DNA of 64,000 nt, taken from NCBI GenBank assembly GCA_947034895.1, contig OX344764.1, positions 36,520,935-36,584,934 of the forward strand, given 5' to 3'. Position 1 is the stretch's first letter, and every line of letters begins with the position of its first letter. Below are positions 23,880-34,591 of this stretch, in pieces. The notes beneath the pieces were generated by a model that was not told the DNA's origin, searched no databases, and saw nothing but the letters and a program-made list of their open reading frames with translations. The position numbers and the translations under genes were made by a program. Source of the stretch: Rhytidiadelphus loreus (taxonomy: Eukaryota; Streptophyta; Bryopsida; Hypnales; Hylocomiaceae).

Positions 23880-25265
23880 ATGGGTGAGCAGTGGAGCTTG
23901 ATGGTCGTGTGGCGGACCCTCTTCCTCATGGCCGCGGTCACCACCGTAAGCAGTCGATCAGAACGATCGAATACCATACCATTTGAATTCCTTTGTTTTT
24001 GTCACAGTGATCGACTTCGAGCTTGCTAGGATGCATGCATGCATGTTGTCCGTTAACCGCTGACTAGCTAGCTGCACTTTGCATATATGCTCTTGAGGAT
24101 TCAGTAGGTAGCTGCATGCTCCCATTTCATGTACCTTGCAAGCCATGCATGCATGTTCTCCATCGATAAATTGCAAAGCAAACGTATTAAATTGGATGTT
24201 CACGAACTGCACAAAAGTCATGTGCTTCTCCTGAATCAATTGGCTCTCACTAGTATCGAATGTTCAATGATTGCTTGAGGACATAAATTGCAAGTAAACA
24301 TGCATGCAATAGAAAGCTCCTACCTATCGATTGAGTCGCGAAGCCAACGAATTGGTCACTCCGTGTGTTCCATCTGACTGATTGCCATGTTCAATCTCAT
24401 GCACTCGCAGGTGACCGGAGCGAGGCCCGTCTCCACCGGTGAACGGACGGATGCGGAGAAAGTGGCCGCAATTTGTAGCTCCAACGGGATGGTCTGCTCA
24501 GAGAGCACCCTCCAAACAGCGTCCTCCAACGGCGTCCAACGCGACCAATCCATCGGCACCATCAATGACATCCAACGGGATTTTTTCCTGGAGTCCGCGC
24601 TCGTGGTGGGCGGCACGATGACGCTCGACGCAAACCTCCGCGATGAAGCCCCGAAGCGACCCTTCCTGACGGCGTCCTCCGCCACCCAATTGCCCGCAAT
24701 CACCTCCTCCAACGCCCTGGCGCTCGTCCGACACTTCGGCGTGCCTCTCAACAGCGACCTGGCCAAGGCCACCGCCACCGCCGCGTACTTGTGCGGCTAC
24801 GGAGCGCTGCCGGGAGAGAAGATGAGCTGCGCCGCCTCCAGCGAAGCCGTCGCCAAGTTCGTGTCCGCCGAACTCGGCTCCAAGGTGAAGGTGCTGTCCA
24901 CCAGCAACACGCCGGCGCTGGCCGCCCATTCGAAGGCTCCCGTCACCATCACCGGCTTCCGCAAAGGCTCCCTGGCCGAGGGCCAGAAGATCGTGGTGTG
25001 CCACGTCGTGAACTTCCCGTCGGCCCTTTACTATTGCCACCGCGTGACGGGAACCAAAGTCATCACCGCCACGCTCCAGACCAGCGCCTCCGACGCCGAC
25101 ATCCAGGCCGTGGGCGTGTGCCACATCGACACTTCCCTGTGGCTCAGCACCCACCCGGCCTTCAACGCGCTCAACATTCCCCGCGGCGACGAAGCTTGCC
25201 ATTGGCTCGTGAATTCGGACCTCGTCTTCGTACCCACCACTGACGCCGGCGCTCAGATGGAGTGA
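23880..25265 (+). CDS. BURP-domain protein, copy 2 (two exons)
   Basis: Exons are 23880-23945 and 24411-25265, with a 465-base phase-0 intron, giving 306 residues. The only protein difference from copy 1 is residue 16 in the leader (Ile in copy 1, Leu here). Exon 2 is identical, with the BURP Cys-His pairs at 219, 231, 259 and 285. The intron differs from copy 1 only in its first ~15 bases. The promoter region and leader are diverged, so the two copies could differ in expression while making essentially the same mature protein. Localisation is likely secretory, by the hydrophobic N-terminus. It is a paralogue or recently converted copy, not an assembly duplicate, because the flanks differ. 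Confidence 0.9.
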
Positions 25266-25689
25266 GCGAGCAATTCGACCGCTGGCTGCTGATCGAATCC
25301 TCCCTTCCGTGCCTGCAGCTGTACCTATGTATGGGGCTGCCTTCTGGCATGGCTGGGGGACGGAAGACGCATGATTCAGCAGCAGCGAGGGTCGCCGCTT
25401 CCTACAACGCGTATGTTCGTACTCGTGGCGGGAGTGGTGAAGTTGGATAGGTTCAATGTGCGTTCCGTTTGTGTGATCAATGTGCGTTGTTTCGTTGTCA
25501 CTCTTTCAGTGTGCGTGTGGTGTTAGACTGCACTGTGTGCGAATCCGTTGATTTCATCCAACTGCCATGGCATCCATGGACGACCTCTAGCTCAGTCCAC
25601 AGATCGACTGACTGGGGTGGTCAGGATGGAGGTTGCCGAGCCCTTCTGAGAGAATGGATTGGGTGGGATTGGGATTCGTGGAGTGTCTT

Positions 25690-25695
25690 AATAAA
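25690..25695 (+). terminator. Poly(A) signal of BURP copy 2
   Basis: AATAAA about 425 bases after the stop, in a context identical to copy 1. Confidence 0.5.
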
Positions 25696-25910
25696 ATAGC
25701 TGTACGTTAGTACGCAGGCTTATGGGGGTTGAGAGGATAGTCCTGGCCAGCTGAAAGTTTGGAGAGTGGCAGGATAATTTACCGGAGCTTGACTATTAAG
25801 CGTGCAATGGCATACATGTATGAGTGACGTGAGTCATCTCGGCCAGATCGATGACCACCCTTTCAGTTGCTTTTGTGTGAATAAACTGGCCCCTTTTATT
25901 GTTCGTCACT

Positions 25911-27543
25911 GAACAAATTGTCTTCGAATGCAAGTGTGTTCTTGTCATATATTCATGGCCTGGGACGATATCGATTGACAGCCGAAGCTGTAGTTTTAAA
26001 TTGCATTTTCCAATAACTACCTTGTGGTCAACGTGAAAAATCACACTCGGAAGATACGAGTTGGCGGAGGTAAATTTTCCTGAAGAGCTTCCATCAGGTG
26101 CTCGATCGCCAGATTTGATTGAAGCGGAGGTCACAACAATCATGTTCGACGAGTAATTGTAAATTTGCAGTTATCATTTTAGTAGAATGATCATGCGAAA
26201 GATCTCTATTGCTTTGGTGGTAAAATGTCCAAAACTTCAGAGTTAAGAGCACGAATATGGACACATTGTTCAAAATGCCTGTGTGTTTACCTCGCGATAC
26301 GCATGGCAATCATATGCTCACTTGCTCAGTCTCTACTTGGGGAACTCGAAACTGGGACAGGGCTTTTAAGAGCCTTCATCAAGGAGACTCACATTGGAAA
26401 GCGTCCGAAGTAGCGTGAAAACTGGAGCCAAAATCCATTAAACTGTGTAGCCTGGTGAGTGCAGAAACATGAGATCCATCATGTAGTGAGTGAATGGTTG
26501 CAATAATTTCTCTACTTGGCCAGAGAGCAATTGTTTATATCTCTGCAGCACAGACTGATCTTGTACCATACTACCATAATTGTCTTCGTGCCTTGATTCT
26601 GTGACTGAAGTGGAACTAACAAGAGATATTCTGTGGCAAGCACTCGATCTTCAATTAATGCTGGTGTTCCTGTCACTTATCTAAGACAGATGGTTATGAC
26701 AGGTTAACTAAATCTTTTAACTTCTGTATCAAGTAAAGCGAACCATATCATGACCTATACCACATTTCCAGATTTGTGCGGCATGTTATTCCTGACGAAA
26801 AATTCAGCTCATCTCTATTCAAGTTAATAATGTTCAATGGCAAAGCCGAGGTTCTTTTGGATTGGGAGCCAGTGCTTGATATTGACTTCAGTTGAATTCC
26901 CCGAGGAATACAGCTTGGAGGTGGGCAGCGAAGAGTTCGTCTCCCTTCCGGTTACAGGTGACATGCCGGAGACATGCCTAAGGAAATTGGTCCCGGGGAA
27001 ATTTGAAAAATTCAGAAGTGCTCAAGTGCTTGATGAAGAGCTCTGGCATGGTGACTACAATTCCACATTTCTAGCTCCTGCAACAATGCACACATTTATG
27101 AACCGAGTTTACTCCGACATTTAGGATCGTGCCTTGAAGTACTCGATCAAGATTCAAAGCTACAAGAAACACGGGTGTTGGCAACTTACATCAGCCCTTG
27201 ATGGAAACCTGTACCCCTGCTCATATTTTCCTTATTCAAATAGTTGATTGGATCCCTGAGGGCCTCCGCAACTTCACCAGAATAGCAGTCGCGCATATAT
27301 TTCGTGCTAGCACTCCTCATCATCATGAAACTTCCAATATAATGGTCAGCCGGCCGGAAGTTGATCTGCACGCCTCCTCTATTACCAGGACTGGCACTGG
27401 AAAGTTTTGTTGAAATCGAAGCTTGTGATGAAGGACCAGAGCCTGCTGCCAAAGGAGGCTGCTCTCGCAGATTCCCACAGATAGATTCAGAAACTAGTCC
27501 GCTTGCTCTGTAGACAATACTAAGTCGGTTGCTTGGTTCAAGC
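25911..27543 (-). repeat. Right flank of BURP copy 2, inverted homologue of 2500-3597
   Basis: 26397-27543 is the reverse complement of 3597-2500. The minus-strand frame 27186-27563 repeats the exon-like segment (SPGNRGGVQINFRP), and the plus-strand ORF 26837-27124 lies over the inner part. 25911-26396 has no counterpart at locus 1. Compared with locus 2, locus 1 lacks about 1.2 kb between the BURP 3' end and the inverted segment. Homology stops near 27543, within a few bases of the homologous point where the MITE sits at locus 1. Confidence 0.75.
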
Positions 27544-27829
27544 CAAGGTTGAACCAAGCACACGCAATTCTGAAGATTATTCTGAATGTGAACAATTTCG
27601 TTTGACTTATCTGACCATTAAAACTATTAAAGACACAATTAAAGGGTGACTACCTACTGTAGCATGACGAGAATAGGAGTAGAAGCCAGCAAGTTCAGAA
27701 TCTTTGATGTACATAGAGCTTGCACCAACTGGTTCCGCTATATCTTCGTGTCACATATGGGAATAACAAATAACGCCTGGAAATCACGACATTTAAAACC
27801 ACACCCATTCTAATGTTTCTCAAAAATAG

Positions 27830-29930
27830 TCACTTTGGAATTGCTAAGTTTATGAAAGGAGCAAGAACTACCTTTGCGTGGTCAGGAGGAAGGTGATTCG
27901 GTTTGCAGTCTCCAGCAGTCTTGCTTATAGTGGAAGGAATGTCCATGTTCTTGGCGTTGTTATCTGGTTGAGCGTCAACCGGCTTCTGGAGACATAAATC
28001 ACAATTGATTTGCGGTGTACTTGTATTTAATGCTGAAGCATCTTTCTTCGTAGTCATCCTTTGTTTCGACGTTGCTGTTGGAGATGACATTGTTCTGCTG
28101 GTCAAAATGGTGTCACTCGCAAGTGGAAGGCGCAGAATACGTGAAGGGGGCGAAGAGCCCTTGTTTGGTCCTGCCGGTCTTGAGGTGCCTCGCGCTTTTA
28201 CAGTGCGAGTCTTAGGTGTAACTTTGCTATTGATCACATCTTTTCGACCGACTCTAGAATTTGCTATCATTGGTGTATTTCCGCGGTTCCCAGTCTTCGT
28301 CTTTGAAGGTTGTGAAAAACTTTTTCCGGGGACTACAAGAGCAGGTGATTCGGGCGGAGTACTCTCTTCATCTTCTTTTGGAGGACTACGTTTGATTGGG
28401 ATGAAGGGAACTGTCTGCGTAGCACCACTCGGTTCTAGTGGTTCCTTTTGCGAAACCGAAAGCCTTCTACTTTTGAGCTCTCTGATATTACTCGGGGTTG
28501 CCTTTGGGAAAGAGCTATTTCTTTGAACTTGAGGCTTCTGAGGAGGCACTAAGGAGAAAACATCCGTCGGCTCTGAGGAATCCCTGGGGGACTTTGAAGG
28601 TTTTATGGAGCTGCTATTGTCTAAAGAGCTTCTAGGAGCTGGGACCGAGACTTTGATGAAGCTTCTTTTGTTTTCTAAAACCTTTCCGGCAGAAAACGAG
28701 GGCTTTGGTGAATTATTCTTCTGGTCAATGGATTTCCTCGAGGATATAGTAACCTTTGAATTGATCCTAGCAGAATTTCTGGGTGATACCAAAGGGGAAA
28801 CTACGATCTCGACTTTCTTTGGAGAAGGATTTTCGGCAGTACTTTCCCAGATCGTCTCCTTGTCCAATGCAGGCACACCTTCAATCTCAATTTCCCTACC
28901 AAGGTGAGTGACTTGCTTCTCAAGAGAAACTATCTCTTCCTCAAGAACCGCAACCTCGAGCAACAAATTCCTCGTCTGCGAGATCAAAACAATCGGCATT
29001 TTTCCTCACATATATTATGTGTGCTCCCAAATAGAACACGTGCTGAATGAAAGAGGAGTTTATATGAAATTGAAACCTAAAACTCTGTATTTTCCTCTAC
29101 GCAGGGGAGTTAGAAGAGTTAACCAACAGCGGCGTTTCCCACTTAGCAGGTGGGAATGGTTCAAATGAGATGGTTAAATCCATTTCATTTCCTCCATAGT
29201 AAATTCTTCTAACTCTCTTGTGCTACACGCAGCCTATTTTTGTTATTTCACTGCTCTTCAAACCTCAAGTCCATATCAAGTTGCTCGATGTCCAGATCTG
29301 CGTGCGAAGCTCTTTCAACGCAGGGTATAATCTCACATTTGAGCTTTACCTAATCTGTAGTTTGGTAACAAACGTCAAAAAGCAAGGATGTTCAACAAAC
29401 CTCAACTGGTATGTCGGCATATATTCGAGGAAGAGAGCCCAGAGGCCTGCTAATTCCTCGGTAGAGGGCATTGCGCACGTTCATCTCAATTATCAGTTGC
29501 CTCTGTAGCTGCAAAACCTGCTTATACCAAACGAGACAGTCGACCAAAACGTTGAGGCCTGGAGAAGTCAAAGAATTCAAAACATGTCGTGAATCACACC
29601 GAAAGCAAGTTCTAAGTAATGTACGGCCAGAGAGGTCACTCACATCCCTCTCCAGAGCAGCCCGCTGTTCGCTTCGCTCCCGCTTGTCATCTGTACGAGA
29701 TACCTTCTTGCGTACTTCCTTGACCTGCGCTTCTCTAGGCATATTTTGGTGAGATACTTCGCAAAGGACATGCCATTGAATCAAATCAGAGGAACCTCGC
29801 AATCTTAGAGCTCTCTAATTGGATGTAAGAGATATTGCGAAAGAGTGGAACAGGGTTTTCTTAAGCTTACATTAACGGAATCATCATAGTCAATGGGAAC
29901 ATGTGACGTATCATAGGGTATGTCCGGCAT
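27830..29930 (-). CDS. MIP1-type leucine-zipper protein, no DUF547 domain visible
   Basis: Exons on the minus strand are 29930-29871, 29724-29644, 29517-29401 and 28975-27830, with introns of 146, 126 and 425 bases, all phase 0. The spliced frame gives 467 residues. Residues about 27-125 match the ternary-complex-factor MIP1 leucine-zipper domain found at the start of plant DUF547 proteins. They run from RAALERD/VLQLQRQLI across two splice joins to LLLEVAVLEEEIVSLEKQV, with heptad hydrophobics suggesting a coiled coil. The rest is Ser/Pro/Lys-rich and disordered-looking. No DUF547 domain follows. A donor at AAG|GTAGTT (27872/27871) could instead lead to a 27-codon exon (27737-27657) ending in TAG. 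Downstream lies the BURP-locus duplication, so the gene may be 3'-truncated. The start is chosen because MPDIPYDTSH opens a frame with a good donor. Domain identity is firm; the ends are not. Confidence 0.7.
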
Positions 29931-30213
29931 TGAGCTCTCCTAACAGAGATCCTGGAAACTCCAAATGAAACAAGCTTCTTAATCAGCAAAGTTGAAATAC
30001 GTTTACTTCGCTGTGCAATTGCTTAATATGAAAGCTTCTCTTTGCTCAGATTGGACAAATTTGAGCTGGTCTTTGAAGTGTGTGGTTAAACTAATTACAA
30101 GATATTTCCTTATGGCTTCAATGATGCACCTCGTTCTTATCACTTTCAGGAACCGAACTTGGAGGTACAAGGATACGTGTATCACATCGAAGCTGGTGAT
30201 CCTCCACCAATTG

Positions 30214-30720
30214 AATCATCAAAAGTAGAAACAGAGTGAAATCATTGGCAATCAAAATTTACCTATACCAAGAATTCGATATCTGCTACTTCAGTTAGGA
30301 TTCTTTTTGACAAATCAAAGACTCGACTGCTGCTTGCCTATCATTATCTACTCGTTAATTTATAGTCTACAATTTCGATGACGACGGGCGAAAAAAGCAA
30401 GGTTACAGGGTTCAAGACGCCCGAGACACCTGATTCACTCTCAAGATGTATCAGTGGAGTAAATCATCAAAACAAGAAACAGCGTGAAATCAAGATTCAC
30501 CTTCCCGAATACTCGACTTTTGCTACTTCAGTTTAGGCTTCTTTTGGACAAATCAAGGACTCGAACTGTCGCTTGCCTTTCCTTGTCTCATGGTTGACGT
30601 GCAGTCTACAACCCCGATGAAGACAGGCTGGAGAGAGCAAAACATGCAAGGGCTACGAAGCTTCAAGGTTCAGGGACGTGGGAGCTACCTCTTGATTCAC
30701 TCAAGGTTTATCAGTTGAGT
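30214..30720. repeat. Two tandem units of about 250 bp upstream of the MIP1-like gene
   Basis: The unit beginning AATCATCAAAA recurs at about 30463. Shared blocks in order include GAAACAG.GTGAAATCA, CTACTTCAGTT, GACAAATCAA, a GATGA.GACGGG-like stretch and CCTGATTCACTC. The units are clearly diverged. They lie 280-790 bases before the start codon of the minus-strand gene, so they are in its promoter or leader. Confidence 0.75.
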
Positions 30721-32100
30721 CTGCTACGCTGTGTAAATTGTGTTGCGACTTGCAATGTGGATGGTACAAATTTCACTATCAAGTCATTTTGCGAGATACT
30801 GTAAGTTTGGTTGATGATGCGGTAGAAATGAAACTGACGGCGCAAATTAGCAGTAACAAGTGATCTTCGTTTCAATAAGTTCTGTGTCAACGTCTCCTAT
30901 GCACAAATGTAGTCAAAACTGAGTAGGATGTAGCAGTTGTTTAAGATTCGGCGAAGGAAGTACATTTAATCAAATACGACGCTCACTTCCAAAAAATGAA
31001 GGTTACCACACAGCTATGGCAGATTGAACATAAGCAACAAATACCTGTTGCAAGAAAAACTCAAATTAGATTACAAGCGTATGAAGACATGGACGCAGTA
31101 TCCGCAGACGGCTCCCAAGAGAACTCGCTCTTCTGACAACGACATGAATCCTCACTGCACAAGCCTCTACTAGCTGGACCGACTCGCTCACACGCACTGC
31201 GAATGCCACGGAACGCAATGAATTGATAGAATCTCACATTGAATACTTCACATAAAGTAGGCAGATCTGAGTCCCACACGACAGCCCAAGGCGCTCGGCC
31301 AGACGACAGCTTCTGGCAGACTGAGGCCGCGTGCATAAAAATCTTTCAGTCTAAAAAAATGCCGGACGGAGTAGTACACAGACAGAGACGAAAAGGAGAG
31401 ACAACGACATGCGTGTCAGCGGCTGTCCAATGCGCCTGTGATTGCTGGCAAATTCTAGACGGATCAAGAACTCATCACAATTAATTGATCATTCTCCCTC
31501 TTGTTCCAATCCGCCATGCGGTAATTGGAAACTCCTACGACGAGCCAGCCCCTGTGGCTAGACAAGACAAGCTCTGACGAAAACCTCAAATGCTTCAACA
31601 TCCAGCAATGGAACAGAATCGATTCGTGTGAAATTGCATTGTCGCCTGGAAAATGTGGCAGAAGTTTCTCTTCCATGACTCTAAAGCTGATGGCGACGAG
31701 GAGCGACACCACAGCCGGGCCTCATCAGTCACGAAATTGAATGATTGATTGCGCCGACGCACGACACAGACCGCAATGGACAAAAGGAGTTGCATCGCCA
31801 TCGTCTTTTTGCTTTGAGAGCACTCGCTGCGAACCTCACTCATCACACTCAACCACTTGCGGCGTCATCAGCAACCATTCCCAAGCAGGCACGGCTTTTT
31901 TTCTGCTTTGAACTCTAAAAACTCTAAAAACTCTAAAATTCAAAAATATACAATGTGGAAATTTCCTAAAGGCCGTGAGAGCGATGCAGTGCGCCAAAAT
32001 TGTGATCAGGGCAAGGAATATGAGCTTCCAAGATCCATCAATTGTACTTCACTCAGGCTTTTGTGTACAAATTTTGTAATTGGCCGTGTCCTGTAGCAAT
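30721..32100. other. Intergenic or 5' region of the MIP1-like gene
   Basis: Composition is balanced, unlike the AT-rich DNA that resumes at about 32100. ORFs at 31061-31336, 31239-31484 and 31464-31852 overlap on both strands and have no recognisable domain. It may include promoter and untranslated exons of the minus-strand gene. Near 31910-31935 there are three short CTCTAAAA-type tandem units. Confidence 0.4.
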
Positions 32101-33986
32101 CTTCGACAATCATGTCGAAGGACAAAAACATTACCTACTCTTCATTGGAATTTTAAAAAAGAAGACGGACTAGTCTTCTTCCTGTAATGTAGAGATGATT
32201 CTCATGCTTTCTAAAGATATTCGTGCCATTGTCAAGGAATCTTCAAGATTGCATCTATTTCACTAATACTCTCAGTAGTGATTCTTTTTTATCATTTTGG
32301 AGAAGTAGTTAGTTATTTCTTCAATACTCATGTGATACCTAGTTATATCTATATCAAAATTCTAGGTAAAATTTGGCTATCGGTCTTAAAGAAACAATAG
32401 AAATCTTGCTATTTGGACCTAAAAAACTGGAAAAAAAAAATCACCAAAAATAGACAACATCTTTGGATTGTAGCCAACTAGTGAAAAAATGTGCTTAAAA
32501 AAAACACTTGACTCCAAATAGGGTATGGAAATAAACACTTTCAATTTGTCCATGTGGGCATTATAGAGTTAAAATCACACCATTGAGAAAATTTGTCACA
32601 CATAAAAATGTTGATGGAGTGAAAATTGGCTTCTTTTCTAAATTTTAAATGTAACATTCTAAGCATTCCAAGCACTATAGGGTTTAGAATTGGAATTAGC
32701 ATTGTATTCTAATATAACTAGCCTTAGATTTTCTGATAGAATTAAACTATTTAATGATTTTTGAGACTTCAATTCTAATAGAATTATTTAAAGACTTATT
32801 TTTGCAAAATCTTTCCAAAACAATACTCGTTATATTCAACTATGTTATTAATAACAATATAACAATGCTAAATAAATAAATAAATGGATATTTAACAAAA
32901 TGATGGATTTGGATTCTTTAACCTTCAAGTTTTTGAGGATATTTGGCCATTCCTAGTGCAAAAAAAATTCCTTACATACAAACAAGTTTGAAATTTCTTT
33001 ATTGTCATACAATTTGGTAAAGCATCAGGATATCAAAGAAGGTATGATTGTCGGCACCACTTTGGAAAGTTTCATTAAAATGCGACAAAGCAATCACAAG
33101 ATTACAATCATGATCAAAATTATCAAAATATATTGTCCAGAATGGATCATCAACTTTAAATCCAAAATTACCTATACTAGTAAGAGCATTTAAAAGATTT
33201 GAAACTTAGGGGGTATAATTAACATAAACCAGGACATAAACTCAAAACAAACACAAAAAATTAAAAGAATTTTGCACCATTACATACTCTTGAGATTTTT
33301 TTGTACAAATTTTTGAGGTAGCGGCCTATGACTCATAAAATCTTCAATTGTATTTAGGAAGCCAAAAAAAATACTATCTATCTTAGGATTCTTAAAAACC
33401 ATAATCTTCTTAAAGCAATTGGACCCTAACATGAATCTATGATTTACATATAGTTTGTAAAATTGCTACAAATCTTCAAATAGTATTACTATTTTTGTAC
33501 AAAAGTTAACATTTTGGGATGAACAAATGTGTTTATATCCATATTTTACAAATTTCATCCATAGACATATATAGATGTAGATAGCTTTGACATTAGTACC
33601 CAAAACAAATGAAAATACAATTCCCTGGCTACATTTGATAAGTATAATAAGTTTGGGACACCTCCAAGCATCAAGTGCCTTAAAAGCACCATTCATTCAC
33701 ATAGTGTATACATCTTCTAAAATCAATACATATCTATTCTTGAAGAAACAAATTTTGAATATTTGTTCATAAAACTTTAACACACAATAACTTTTACATT
33801 CTCTTTTATATGTGGTATCCAGTTCTCTGGTGCATTGAAATGTCCTATTGCTTGTCAACTAGAATATTTTTTAAAAGCCACCAATCTAACGATAAAAATT
33901 GTTCACAATAGAAAAAATAGCAATTGTAGGTATCCCCCCTTCGATATGTACAAATGTAATTTCCATGACTAAAATGTTGACAAATA
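32100..33986. other. AT-rich intergenic DNA with a dispersed repeat
   Basis: About 32278-32560 resembles 45595-45830. Both contain TCAATACTCATGTGATAC and a following AGCCAA...AAATTGTGC-like stretch. No gene is supported; the ORFs at 33002-33193 and 33466-33772 lack domains. Confidence 0.45.
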
Positions 33987-34591
33987 TTAAGGTGCCCCCT
34001 TCCAATTGCCACTTTTTGCTATTGTGCCTAATTACTATTATTACTAGACTAGTCAAATTTCGTTGATTTTCGTGTTGGCAAGTGAAAAAAAAGGTTCCAA
34101 TGCACCAAAAAACACAACATTTGAATACCACATGCAAAAGTTATGAAATCAAGGTCAATGTTTTTTTGGTTAGTAGCCAAGCTACAGTAGGTTCCAAAAC
34201 CATTTCTTCCACATAGGTACGTATTGATTTTGGAGATGTATGCAAAGTAATGATAGTGGTTTGGGGTCAATGGCACATTTTTGGGTGCCCCCCTTAAGGT
34301 GTGTACACTCAAAATTGCACCCTACCTAAAACCGCCATCATCATCACTCTTTGTACATCTCCAAAGTCAATATGTACCTATGTGGAAGAAATGGTTTCAA
34401 AACATCTACCTCCGAAAACTTTGACCTTTCATAACTTTTGCATACAATATCCAAATATCCCATTCTTTGGTGCGTTGGAACTTCCCTTCACTTGCCAACA
34501 AGAAAATCAATGAAAATTTGACTAGTCCAATAATAACAACCAAGAATAGTAGCCAAAAGTGGTAGCTTGGGGAGGGGGGTACCCACCTTAT
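33987..34591. mobile_element. Foldback element, two ~290-base arms
   Basis: The left arm, 33987 to about 34280, and the right arm, about 34300-34591, are reverse complements over most of their length. They share AAGGTG at the tips, GACTAGTCAAATTT, TTGGCAAGTGAA and CATAGGTAC. The C-rich centre separates them. Minus- and plus-strand ORFs here mirror each other and are not genes. A single arm is found at 45149-45415. Confidence 0.8.

Noticed and set aside
28005..28526. 173-codon plus-strand ORF
   Set aside because: Antisense shadow of the long exon of the MIP1-like gene; hydrophobic and without a domain.
34049..34513. Mirror ORFs on both strands
   Set aside because: They are the two arms of the foldback element.
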